From Avena insularis (taxonomy: Eukaryota; Streptophyta; Magnoliopsida; Poales; Poaceae), in assembly GCA_023614405.1 (NCBI GenBank), contig CM042688.1, positions 375,397,331 through 375,461,330 of the forward strand: 64,000 bases of DNA, in the 5' to 3' direction. Below the pieces are notes generated by a model that saw only the letters and a list, made by a program, of their open reading frames with translations, searched no databases and had not been told where the DNA came from. Within the stretch, counting starts at the first letter, position 1, and each line of letters begins with the position of its first letter. The position numbers and the translations under genes were made by a program. Shown piece after piece: positions 47,610 through 58,837 of the stretch.

Positions 47610-49085
47610 TACAGACCTAGATGCTAGAATTGAAAAGAAGATCCAATAGTCAGCAATGTTTGGATTTGCCAGTGTTGATCCAACGGTCAATGTTCAAATA
47701 AGTTAATCCCTACACTATTTAGTGGTGGTATGCATGGTATTGTAAGAGATAAGAGACAAGATAAAGGTAAGATAAGAAGTACAACGAATGGCCGATCTAA
47801 TGGTAGGTCTTGTAGGAGCAAGGTGATTGAGAGTTAACACGGTCGGTGGAAGTACAAGTTACATCAAGAACCTCGTAAAAAATGAAAATTGCATCCAAGT
47901 CCATGCATTTTAGCACAAGGACCCTGACACTGAGCAATGAAGTACTATGTGTTTTTAGGTTTGCGCATACTAGCGTTCATCGTGCTAAAGACTATCGATA
48001 GATCGAATCTTTCTCGATGCTAAGAATGGAAAAAAGATCCAATGGTTAGCAATGTTTGGATTTGCTAGTCTTGATCCAACGGTTAATATGTTCAAAGTTA
48101 ATCCCTACACTATGTAGTGGTATGGTATTGTAAGAGATATGAGACAAGATAAAAGATAAGATAAGAAGTACTGCGAATGGCCAATCTTATGGTAGGTCTC
48201 GTAAAGGGGAGGTGCTTGAGAGTTAACACCGTGGGTAGAATTACAATTTACATCAAGGACCTCATAAAAATGAAAATTGCATCCAAGTCCATGCATTTAT
48301 CACAAGGACCCTGAAACCGAGTAATGAAGTACTATGTGTTTTGAGGTTTGCACATACTAGTGTTCATCATGCTAAACACTATCAATAGAATCTTTATAGA
48401 TGCTAAGAATGGAAAAGAAGATCCAACGGTTAGCAATGTTTGGATTTTCCAATCTTGAGATCCAACGGTCAATGTTCAAAATAAGTTAGTCCCTACACTA
48501 TGTAGTGGTGGTATATATGGTATTGTAAGAGATAAGAGACAAGATAAAGATAAGAAGTACTGTGAATGGCCGATCTAATGGTAGGTCTTGTAAGAGCGAG
48601 GTACTCGAGTGGTCGGTGGAAGTACAAGTTACATCAAGGACCTCATAAAAAATGAAAATTCCATCCAAGTCCGTTCATTTGGCACAAGGACCCTGAAATG
48701 GAGTAATAATTAAGTATTGTGTCTTTTGAGGTTTGTGGATACTAGTGTTCATCGTGCTAAAGACTATCAGTAGAATCTTTCTAGATGCTAAGAATGGAAA
48801 AGAATATCCAACGGTTAGCAATGTTTGGATTTGCAAGTCTTGATCCAATGATCAATGTTCAAAGTTAATCGGTTAGCAAAGTTTGACCTAATTTCATGAA
48901 ACATTGAGCAAAGTTTGACCAAATTTCATTAAATAGTTAGGATGCAAAATCTTAGCAAGAATATGAACTTGTCGTCAAAACTCTCGGTGGTTTCTGATAT
49001 ATATTAATTAACCCTCCCCCCGATGGGTACCTCCAAGAGCTTTTTCGTAAAACTTTCAAAGCAACCTACAATTTACCTATAGTAG
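47610..49085. repeat. Block A': second copy of block A
   Basis: Same ~385-bp units as 43559-45027, markers at about 47642, 48037, 48422 and 48807. Similarity ends near 'acctacaatttacct', where A continues into block B and A' into the ~520-bp D units. Confidence 0.9.
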
Positions 49086-50405
49086 TCCAAATTTTACCTA
49101 ATTTCGATAAATCGACATAAAATCATTCAAGTGGTTGAAGTTAGCTAGAAAATTTGAGAACTGATAAAACATGGTAAATCATAAGTGCATCGTATTGGTC
49201 CACTATATATGTGTGAAAACTTGGCTTGTGGCATTCAGATCCATAGTCTTTGGACTTTCTTTAGGGGAAAGAACAATCTAGTCATCACTCAAAAAATTAA
49301 GAATGTTCTTTCCTAAGATAGTTGGAAACTCACACTGGCGGCATTGTCTACTATAAGAAGATGCACCTATATCTACCTCTGAAAAGACTTTTAAATCAAG
49401 AGGAATCTATTGCACTTACTTGTAGCTAAAGTTTGGCCTAGTTTTGTTAAACTGGCAAGATGCAAAATCTTAGCAAGAAGTTGAATTTGTCGTCAAAAAT
49501 CTCGTTGGATGGTTTCTAATATTTTAATTATGACCCCCTGATGGGTACCTTCAAAATCTTTTTCATAAAACTTTCACAGTAACCTACAATTTGCTTGTAG
49601 TAGTTCAAATTTGACCTAACTTTGATAAATCAACATAAGGTCATTCAAGTGGGTGAAGTTAGGTAGCGAGTTTGAGGATTCATAAAACACAGGAAATCAT
49701 AAGTACAATATATTGTTGGTCCACTATATATATACGTGTGTGTGAAAACTTGGCATGTGGCATTTAGATCGATATTCTTCGAACTTCCTTTACGAGAGAG
49801 AATAATCTTGACATCACTCGGAAAATTGATAATGGTCTTTCCTGATAATTGGAAACTCACACCGACGACATTGTTTACTACAAGAATATGCACCCATCTA
49901 CCTCCAAAAAGACATTTAATTCAAGAGCGATCTATCACACTTACATGTAGCTCAATTCTGACTTAATTTTGTTAAATTGTCAAGATGCAAAATCATAGAA
50001 AGAAGTTGTACCTATCATCAAAGCTCATTGTGGTTTCTGATATATTAAAATTCACCCCTCCCCCAAAGGGTACCTCAAAAAGCTTTTTCATGAAACTTTC
50101 AAAGCAACCTACAATTTACTTGTAGTTCAAATTCAACCTAATATAATTTCGATAAATCGGGAAAAAGTCATTCAAGTTTGCAGAGTTAGATAGGAAGTTT
50201 GAAAGCACATAAAACATGGGTATCGTCAGTATAATATGTTGGTCCACTATATATATATGTCTGTAAACCTGGATTGTGGCATTCAGATCCATATTCTTCG
50301 GACTTTCTTGACGAAAAATAACAACCTCGCTTGTCATCTCTCAGAAAATTGAGAATTCAATGTTCTTTCCTGATAGTTCAAAACTCACATCGACGACATT
50401 GTTTA
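48940..50405. repeat. D array: ~520-bp units, about three copies
   Basis: 'gcaaaatcttagcaagaa' at about 48945 and 49463 and a variant at 49987 give 518- and 524-bp spacing. Each unit contains 'gatgggtacct', 'aactttca.agcaacctac', 'ggtccactatatat' and 'gttctttcctgata'-type phrases. Single or partial D units recur near 53.67-53.83, 56.2-56.4, 56.74-56.99, 57.5-57.84 and 59.33-59.69 kb. Non-coding. Confidence 0.88.
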
Positions 50406-50507
50406 CTGTATATTGATTTTTTCAATGAGTATACTATTTAATACTGTATATAGTTGGTCAAACTTTGTAACGGTTGACTTTGACTAAACCTAATATGCTG
50501 AGTAATA

Positions 50508-50676
50508 CTCCCTCCGTTTAGAAATATAAGTCGTTTTAGCTTTGTGAATCGAATGTATTTAGACGTCTTTTAGTGTATGTGTTCGTAGAGGTTCAGAGTG
50601 AACCTATACACTAAAAGGCATCAAGATACATTCATTTCACAAAGCTAAAACGCCTTATATTTCTGAACAGAGAGAG
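50508..50676. mobile_element. Stowaway-type MITE (169 bp), near-perfect hairpin
   Basis: It starts CTCCCTCCGTTTAGAAATAT and ends ATATTTCTGAACAGAGAGAG, with TA on both sides (50506-50507, 50677-50678). The two halves pair along nearly their whole length (gctttgtgaa / ttcacaaagc; acactaaaag / cttttagtgt), so a transcript would fold into one long hairpin. Confidence 0.92.
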
Positions 50677-50852
50677 TATTAAATAAATGGAGTATAGGAT
50701 AAGATTAGGAAAACAGCATTTTTTTAGAACCCTCACAAGCTTTTTCTTAGCATCACAGATCTAAATATTACATTGACACTGATGATTAACCAAACTGCAA
50801 ACAGAGCAAACCCAAACACATGCGGAGTAGTAGTTGTAAAACTTAACGACTT

Positions 50853-51398
50853 CTAGGGGGACTCCGCGGTCTTCTCAGGCGACTTGGCAGCATCCTCCGC
50901 GGGCAACTTGGCTGCGTCGTCCACGGTACCATCGCCAAGCAGAGACTCGTGGATGCTGGGCAGCACGCCGCTGTGCACGATGGTAACACCGGCCAGTAGC
51001 TTGCTGAGCTCCTCGTCACGCATGACGCTAAGCATCATGTGCCTCGGGATGATGCGGATCTTGTTGCTGTCCTACACGGCTTGCCCGGCGAGCTCCAGCA
51101 CCTTGGTGGTGAGGTACTCAAGAACGGCCGCGAGGTAGACGGGAGCCCCGAAGCCTATGCGCTGGGAGTATCGACCCTCCTTGAGGTAGCACCCGATCCG
51201 GCTGACAGGGGAATGCAGCTCGTCCTTGACAGACCTCGACACCTGCTTCTTCCTGTGGCTGCCTGGTGCGAGACTGGGACTTGGAGTGTCTAGAGCAGGA
51301 TTCAGAAGCCGACGACATGTCTTCTTTTTTTCCACGGCCTTTGTCCCTGCCACCTGGGTCTTCTTCTTCCCACGGGGAGCTCCAGTGTTCGGAGCCAT
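50853..51398 (-). pseudogene. Histone H2A pseudogene
   Basis: One continuous frame from ATG 51398 to 50853 (182 codons) with a single in-frame TAG at 51074-51072 (codon 109). The histone fold is plain: [38 protein letters not shown], then past the stop [20 protein letters not shown] and [13 protein letters not shown]. The tail has SPEK and ESP, like the SPKK-type tails of plant H2A.W, so an H2A.W-like origin is likely. The N-terminal extension is about 40 residues longer than usual. In the acidic patch the usual Glu after YLTA is Lys (YLTTKVLEL), while DEE near residue 124 is kept. No intron is present, so it could be a retrocopy. A functional nucleosomal H2A is very unlikely. Confidence 0.88.
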
Positions 51399-52048
51399 AG
51401 CTGCAAAGTTAAGAGGAAGAAAGGTTAATTATGGAGGGCCGGTGAAGGTGCCCAAGTCCCTTGTATTGAAACTTTAACAGCGCCGTCTTTACTGTTTTAC
51501 AAGTATGAATTTTTAATAGGAGTACTACTAAAAGGCTGTGTGCATGTTTCCTTATTTTCTTTCACTTTTTTGAAACATAGTCAGATGTGTCAGCATGAAA
51601 ATTCATACAAAGTTGTATCTTTCAAAACAATAGTCGGTTTTTAGTATGACTGCGTGGGTACAATAATTAATACTATATGAATTTCTGACAAATTTACAAG
51701 CAATCTATCACACACTTGTAGATCAAAATTTACCCACTTTGGTTTTATTGACAAAATGTCATTTAATTATGCGAAATTAGCTAGAAGGGCTGAAAATTCA
51801 TAAAACTTGTTAACCATGAAATATACTCTATTTTGTGTGAAATTTAGTGTGTTGTGGCATTTGGAGCCATACTCTTTTCCTTTTCTTTAAAAAATAATTA
51901 TATGTGGCACTTCTAAAATAATTTAACAAAATTCTATACATAAAAGTTGAAAATTTCAATTAAGAACATTAGTATGCCATGCCAAGATGCACCCCTTCTA
52001 CCCGAAATGGACACAACCTTTGTCATTTTTTAACTTGAAACCCAAGTA
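51399..52048. other. Intergenic, no gene seen
   Basis: AT-rich sequence upstream of the H2A pseudogene; I see no TATA box in a convincing position. Around 51690-51900 there are weak D-unit-like phrases ('caagcaatctatcacac', 'gtggcatttggagccat'). Confidence 0.5.
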
Positions 52049-52165
52049 CTCCCTCCGTCTCAAAATAGATGTCGCAATTTTTTTAAAATTTAGATGTATC
52101 TAGACTAGATAGTGGCTAGATACATCCAAATTTAAACAATTTTGAGACATCTATTTTGGGGGTCG
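52049..52165. mobile_element. Short Stowaway-type MITE with a degraded right end
   Basis: It starts CTCCCTCCGTCTCAAAATAG after TA (52047-52048). The right half (gacatctattttgggggtcg, then TA) has lost the expected gagggag. The internal arms 'atttagatgtatctag' / 'ctagatacatccaaat' form an inverted repeat. Confidence 0.8.
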
Positions 52166-52666
52166 TACACATTACTGGTCATATTGTGAAGAAGTGTTTT
52201 TAAACCTTGTCAAAATTCATATTTATCATTTACGGAAGAGGGCACCATACATAAGTCCTTAAAAAAATTATTGTGTTCTTTACTTTTCTTTAATTTATCC
52301 CAATAAACGGGACGAGTGATGCAAATATGACCTTGACATTGGTAACTTGGCTTAAAATGTGAACAATGTTCATACATGGTAATGACCATATTGTGTAGCA
52401 AGTTTTTTGAAAGTTGTCCAAATCCATGTTTGTAGTTTTCATCCAAACAAGCACAAATATAAGAGGACACCATTTAACTTTCAACTATGTATCATTACCA
52501 CCCCACCTCACCCCACCCCCCCTCCCGCAAAAAAAACATGTATCATGACACACATTGAAATTATCTATATTTTGCTAGAATATAGTGAGTGCACTCTAAG
52601 CCAAATTATCTGGACGTATTTAATTACAAGATATAGTACACTGCTCGCCTCTTCTCTGGGCGCTAT
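52166..52666. other. Intergenic, no gene seen
   Basis: AT-rich. A short C-rich run (about 52499-52526) is the only unusual composition. It lies 3' of the acidic ORF and may include its terminator region. Confidence 0.5.
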
Positions 52667-53035
52667 TTAATTTTGCACTCGGGCATGCTTCTTCGGTGGG
52701 GGGCAGGAAGAGACCTCCTCGTCATCGTCCTCGGCCTCCTCCCCATCATCGTTCTTGGCCTCCTCCCTGTCGTCGTCTTCGGCCTCCTCCTCAAGGTCGA
52801 CCTCAGACTCCTCCTCTTCCTCAGTCTCATCTTCCGTCTTATCGGAGTCACTTGGCGTTGGTGGTGATGTCCCTTCGAAAAAGCACTGCCAGTGGCTATC
52901 TTCTTCATCAGAGGAGTCAGACAGCAGTGGTAGCCATGGCTCGTCGACTGAGTCTGGGATTCTAGGTGGAGTTTCGGAGCCATTCCCATTTGTCAGGTCA
53001 ATCGACGTGTTCTGGAGAGAGTTGTCATACAACAT
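52667..53035 (-). CDS. Small acidic protein, 122 aa, unknown function
   Basis: Open frame with ATG 53035. The N-terminal half has IDLTNGNGSETPPRIPDS and WLPLLSDSSDEED, then HWQCFFEG. The C-terminal half is a long run of Glu and Asp broken by K and R (about residues 66-108), ending in a basic PPPKKHARVQ tail that could be a nuclear signal. There is no enzymatic domain. Acidic stretches of this kind occur in histone-binding and chromatin proteins, but here that is only an analogy. A TATA box sits about 100 bp upstream of the start. Low-complexity GAG/GAC codons open the other frames as well, so those overlapping ORFs are shadows. Confidence 0.5.
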   Translation of the reverse strand: MLYDNSLQNTSIDLTNGNGSETPPRIPDSVDEPWLPLLSDSSDEEDSHWQCFFEGTSPPTPSDSDKTEDETEEEEESEVDLEEEAEDDDREEAKNDDGEEAEDDDEEVSSCPPPKKHARVQN

Positions 53036-53131
53036 TTTGGAAGGAAATAGAGAGAGATCGAGTTCTAAGCAACTGTGGGTTGTGTGTTTTGGGTGGAAGT
53101 AGGGGTGCGTACTGTTGCAATTTATAATGAC

Positions 53132-53139
53132 TATTTATA
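53132..53139 (-). promoter_or_regulatory. TATA box for the acidic ORF
   Basis: Minus-strand CTATAAATAGTC, a consensus TATA box. A start site about 30 bases downstream (about 53105) would leave a leader of some 70 bases before ATG 53035. Confidence 0.55.
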
Positions 53140-53919
53140 GTCGTGCTTGGGTTAATACCCTGAAAACTATCCCAAAATATCATAAATAGATTGTACCAGA
53201 CTCGTCCCGTCAATAAAAAAAGTATTATACCAGACTTGTCGGTTCTTCATTTTTCTCGACCTAGAGAATTCAAGAGGCGCTCCGCTTTATCCAAAAATAA
53301 AGAGAATCATGCAAATCGTGCTGAATTACTCGGTGTCTCTTACTTCCTCCGTTAAAAATTAAGTGGTTATAGTAGTACATACTTAACTAGCTACAGTACT
53401 ACTAGTATACGTATACTCTTCACAAAGTTGCGTCACCGAACTTGATTGATGGTCGTATGGTCTGGGCCTCATCTTTTTCTGCACCACTGTATCTGAGACT
53501 AGAAGTATAATCATTGCGTGAAAGTTTATACGGGAAGGAAGGATAATGGAGCGGATAGTGGATGGATGGTGAGAGGGGGCGAAGGAGAGAGAAAATCTAC
53601 TACTCCATACGTAGTAGTATGTGTACTAGTACCGCGTGTCACGACCCATCGTAATATATAAACTTTTAGCCAAAGTTAGATAGGAACCATGATCAACTAC
53701 AGTATGTGTGAAACCATTGGCTTGTGGCATTCTGAACCATATTATTTGGACTTTTTTCACAAAAAAACATCACCGTCCTCACTGGGAAAATTGAAATTCT
53801 TTTTTCCTAATTGTTGGAAACTCTCACATGCAACAATGCTTACTACGCCAAGATGCACCCATCTACCAAACTATCGTGAAAACTCTATCAAATTGTAAAC
53901 TATGATGTCAATATGGCCT
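53140..53919. other. Intergenic with repeat fragments
   Basis: A Stowaway-like left end (cttcctccgttaaaaatt) occurs near 53343 without a partner. 53670-53880 is part of a D unit. No gene. Confidence 0.55.
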
Positions 53920-55695
53920 TAATGACCTTGGTCGTTCGGGTTGAAATAAACCTAATAGTGTCCATACACATGGTAGGATAATATTGTGAAGCTATTTTTC
54001 CAAAACTTATCTAATCCCATGATTACAGTTTTCATGGCACGTGGTGCACAAGACATGACAGGACATCATGAGTAAAGCTTTTGTTTTTTGTTTTTCGTTT
54101 ATTTAATGTGATCAATGTTCAAAACAGGTTCAAAATTGCCTTCCATCCCGATGTTTGGCCGATCTTTTGGATAACCTTCTCTCCTGATGTTTGGGAAGCA
54201 AGTGAAAAATTCGAAAACTAGAAAAGTTTGAATTGTTTTGCCGCCAAGGACCAAAGTGGTTTCCTTCCTATGTACTCCTCGTCGCTGCTCCATACCAACG
54301 CGGCTGCCGAACACGCCAGAGACATAGAGCTGCCGTACCAAGGCACACGCGCGCAGCACCACGCTGTGGACGAGAGAGAGATCGGCCAGGCCGGTGCACG
54401 AGGGGAAAGGGTAGGAGAGAGGGAGGATGGATGGTGAGAGGCAGTCAAGGAGAGAGAAAACACACAATTTGTTTTGCATGCATAGGTCCTGAAATTTACT
54501 AGTACTAGCATAGTGTAGTACACTGTAAGGCCGCAGGAGTACCTCGTGTCAGAAACCCATCATAACTTTGCTCTAACATGGAACTGCCTTCAACTTCTCT
54601 TCGCTGCTACCCTCTTCCCCTGTCAACATTTATTCTCTCAGCATGTACATCGCGTGGACAGAGGTGACCATATGTCTAAGCAAAAAAATATACGTACCAC
54701 TCCCGCATGGTGTAAAAAACACACCTTAATAAGGCTCAGATAATAAATGTATGACATATCATCACTATATAAAATTATAATTGGCAAAGCACAAAAAATT
54801 ATAAATTTGATCAACATCTATAAAGTATGGGTGTATATTTGGTCCTTGTACTTTGTATCATCATGTGTACAGGTCAAATATTATTATCTACCTAACAGTT
54901 GAAATTTTTGGTAACATGGTCTAGAGAAATGAGGGATAAGATTCTAGTATGATGGAGAAGTGTGTTTTGAGAGGTTTATGCATAGTGCATTCATTGTGTT
55001 CAAGACTATCAATAGAATCTTCTAGATGCTAGAATGGAAAAGAAGATCCAACGGCTAGAAATGTTGGGAGTCGCGAGTCTTGATCCAACAGTCAACATTC
55101 AAAGTTATCCGTACTCTATATAGTGGTAAGATAAGATAAGATCATGTAGAAGTCCACGATTATTAGCTACGAGGGAGAAGATTCTAGTATGATGGAGAAG
55201 TGTGTTTTGAGGTTTGTGCATAGCATTCATTATGCTGAAAACTATCAATAGAATCTTCTAGATGCTAGAATGGAAAAGAAGATCCAATGGCTGGAAATGT
55301 TGGGATTCACGAGTCTTGATCCAACGGTCAATATTCAAAGTTATTCATACACTATATAGTCGTAAGATAAGATAAGATAAGATATATCTATCTCTACTAC
55401 TATAGTGGAGCAGTTTTGAATTGGATCCATAGCACCAATCCTAACCGTTGGGCTGTTGGATCCAATGGTTCAAAGAAGCTGGATTCGTGTTGAATAGTAC
55501 CTAGAGAAAACTCCACCATGCATGTTCTAGAACTATCATGTCAGAACCCCCAAAATTTCATAGCACAGTAGACTGTATTCTCTCTACTTATACTACTATA
55601 GTGGAGCAGTTTTGAATTGGATCCATAGCACTAATCATGACCGTTGGGCTATTAGATCCAATGGTTCAGAGAAACTGGATTCGTGTTGAATAGTA
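53920..55695. repeat. Block B': second copy of block B
   Basis: It starts 'tgaccttggtcgttcgggtt' and follows block B through 'cctcgtgtcagaaaccc', the 'gatccaacggtcaacattc'-type units and the 'gataagataagataagat' microsatellite (about 55364-55385), up to the TA before a truncated MITE. It is about 570 bp shorter than B. Confidence 0.85.
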
Positions 55696-55872
55696 CTCCC
55701 TCCGCCAAAATATAAGACGCCTAAGGTTTAGTCAAAAGTCAACATTTTTTAAGTTTGACCATGATTATACATAAAAATATAAAAATTTAGAGTACTAAAT
55801 TAATATCAATAGATTCACCATAAAGTATATTTTCTTAATATGGCCATTCAATATTGTAGATGTAGATATTTT
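55696..55872. mobile_element. Left-end fragment of the same Stowaway MITE
   Basis: The first ~177 bp match 47348-47524 (starts CTCCCTCCGCCAAAATATAA after TA). It stops within 'gtagatattt' and is joined directly to a block-B phrase (tctcagcatgtacagcatg). Confidence 0.88.
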
Positions 55873-56992
55873 CTCTCAGCATGTACAGCATGTGCACAGA
55901 GGTGACCATATGTCTAAGCAAAAAAAATATACGTACTACTCCCGCATTGTGTAAGAAAGCACACCTTAATATGGCCTACTACCCGTTAAAAAAATTGGCC
56001 TACTATATGGCATCCGCTAAGGTTCATCTTATACATAGTGGAAAAAATAAAGTTATCTTTAAGTCTAAGGTGCGCCTCAAGCTTGTGGGTTTCCCATAGA
56101 GAATAGAAATATCATTTTCCCTCTCTCCCTATTTCATGTGATCGTTTTCAAAAGGGGTTCAAAATTTTCAAGATTCAAAATCTTTTTTTCTTTGAGGAAG
56201 ATGCAAAATCTTAGCTAGAGGCCGAACCAGTCGTCATCAATTGAGAATGTTCTTTCCTGGTAGTTGGACACTCACACCGACTACGTTGCTTTTACAAGAA
56301 GAGATGCACTCATATACCTTCAAAAAGACAATTAATTTAAGAGCAATCTATAACGCTTACTTGTAGCTCAAGTTTGACCTAATTTTGATAAACTGTCAAG
56401 ATGCAAAATCTTAGCAAGAAGTTGAACCTGTTGTGGACGAGAAAGAGACCAGCCGGACGGTGCACCCGCGGCTGTAGAGAAGATATTGATGGAGGATGGA
56501 TGGTGAGAGCTAGCAAAGGAGAGAGAAAACATAACTTGTTTTGCATGCATATACTCCTACTAGTAGTAGGTCCATACATTTACTGCTATTGGACTGTACC
56601 ATGTACCTCGTGTCAGTAGCCCATCATAGCTTTTCTCTAACATCGCACCGCCTTCAAGTCCTCTTCTGTGTTGATCTTGCGCTGCTTTTTTTTTAAGTCT
56701 TGCGCTGCCTCCCTTACTTGTGTAGCAGAGTTGGCTAGGAAGTTTTAAAATTTGCAAAACATGGGAATATCAAGAATGTTCTTTCCTAAAAGTTGCCAAA
56801 CTCACACCAACGACATCGTTTACTAAAAGAAGATGCACCCATCTACCTTCGAAAAAACAATTAATCCAAGAGCAATCTATCACGCTAACTTGTAGCTCAA
56901 ATTTGACCTAATTTCATTAAGTTGTCAAGATGCAATTTCTTAGCAAGAAGTTAAACGTGTTGTCAAAATTTTAGGACCTTTATTTACTATAT
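55873..56992. repeat. Mosaic of B and D fragments
   Basis: 55873-55972 repeats 45735-45835 and 54630-54730. 56200-56420 and 56740-56990 are D-type pieces ('gttctttcctggtag', 'tgcaaaatcttagcaagaag'). In between are 'gtggacgagaaagagacc' and 'acctcgtgtcagtagccc' pieces of block B. No credible gene. Confidence 0.7.
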
Positions 56993-57848
56993 ATATGCAT
57001 GCAAAACAAATTATATTTTCTCTCTCCTTCTTCACTACCTCATCACCATCCACGCACACCCCTGTCAGCTAATCTCTCCCTCGTCCACAATGTGGCACTG
57101 CCCACGTGCATCGACCTACCTTGTCGTTCCATTTCACACCCTACACAGAGGAAGCACCAAGCACATCCCCTGTCACGTTGGTTCGAAAGTGTGAGGAGCG
57201 TTTTTTGTGTGAAGCGAGTACAGTAGTACGAAGGGTATGGCTCAGTTTCTCACTCGAGAAGGACCCACCAGCTTTTCCTTGCTTAACTTTAGGGCCCTTT
57301 GTGCTAAATTTATGGACCTCTACATGTAATTTTCTCTTTTTAGAGGTCTTCGATCTAAACCATACTCCTATCGATCGTGTCAAATTTTAACTACAAGTAA
57401 GCACGATACATAGTTTCCTCTTAAAATTTTCCAAAAAACTTTTGAAGCTAACCAGGAATTTAGTACATCGAAAACCACCAAAAAGTTTTTTCGAAAAATT
57501 TCCAAAGCAACCTCAATTTACTTATAGTTCAAACTTGACCTAATTTCGATAAATTGGCACATAGTCTCATTCAAGTCAACAGAGTTAGCTAGGAATTTTT
57601 AAAATTCGCAAAACATGGGAAAATCAAGAATGTTCTTTCCTGATAGTTGAAAGCTCACACCGACGACATCGCTTAGTAAAAGAAGATGTACCCACCATCT
57701 ACCTTCGAAAATACAATTATTCCAAGAGATATCTATCACGCTTACTTGTAGCTAAAGTTTGACCTAATTTCAGTAAGTTGTCAATATGTGAATCTTAGCA
57801 AGAAGTTGAACCTCTTGTCAAAATTTCAGGACCTTTACTATATACTAG
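56993..57848. repeat. C unit, copy 1 (~855 bp)
   Basis: Starts with 'gcatgcaaaacaaatta', includes 'tcatcaccatccacgcacac', 'aatgtggcactgcccacgtg', 'gtatggctcagtttct', 'ctttagggccctttgtgct' and 'accaggaatttagtacatcg', and ends with a D-type unit up to 'ggacctttactatata'. The middle part is a diverged copy of the 4.6-6.1 kb array unit. Confidence 0.85.
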
Positions 57849-58837
57849 TAAGTTGCACATGCATTGCACGCGATACTCGGATAGTATACGTATGACATAT
57901 CTATATACAATTATAATTGGTAAAGCACAAAAAATATAAATTTGATCAACATCTATAAAGTATGGGTGTATATATTTGGTCCTTGTACTTTGTATCATCA
58001 TGTAGAAGTAAAAGATTATTAACTATCTAACACATGAAATTTTTGATAACATGGTCTAGATAAACAAGGGAGAAGATTCTAGTATGATGGAGAAGTGTGT
58101 TTTGAGGTTATGCATAGCATTCATTATGCTGAAAACTATCAATAGAATCGTCTAGATGATAGGATGGAAAAGAAGATCCAACGGCTCGAAAAGCTGGGAT
58201 TCGCTAGTCTTGATCCAATGCTAAACATTCAAAGTTATTCGTACACTATATAGTGGTTTGTAATGAAGACTATCAATAGAATCTTCAAGGTGCTAGAATG
58301 GAAAAGAATATCCAACAGCCGGAAATGTTGGGTCACGAGTCTTGATCCAACGGTCAATATTCAAAGTTGTTTGTACACTATATAGTGGAAAGATCATGTA
58401 GAAGTCAACGATTATTAGCTACTAGTAAGTTGCATGTGAGACTCGGATAGTATACATATGACATATCGTCATCACTATATACAATTATAATTGGTAAAGC
58501 ACAAAATTATATATATTTGATCAACATCTATAAAGTATGGGTGTATATTTGGTCCTTATACTTTGTATCATCATGTAGAAATCAAAGATTATTTAGCTAC
58601 CTAACACATGAAATTTTTGATAACATGGTCTAGAGAAATAAGGGAGAAGCTTCTAGTATGATGGAGAAGTGTGTTTTGAGGTTTGTGCATAGCATTCATT
58701 ATGTCGAAGACTATCAATAGATTATTCTAGAAGCTAGAATGGGAAAGGAGATCCAACGGCTAGAAACGCTGGGATTCACGAGTCTTGATCCAACGGTCAA
58801 CATTCAAAGTTATTCGTACACTATATAGTGGTAAGAT
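57849..58837. repeat. B-like units between C copies
   Basis: 'agtaagttgcac.tg' occurs at about 57848 and 58425 (577 bp apart) and also at 46394 in block B. Contains 'tttgatcaacatctataaag' and 'cttgatccaacggtcaa'. Non-coding. Confidence 0.8.

Noticed and set aside
51226..51477. Plus-strand ORF over the H2A region
   Set aside because: It is the antisense shadow of the H2A pseudogene.
52673..53102. Plus-strand and alternative-frame ORFs over the acidic gene
   Set aside because: Serine- or arginine-rich products are the expected shadows of GAG/GAC codon runs.
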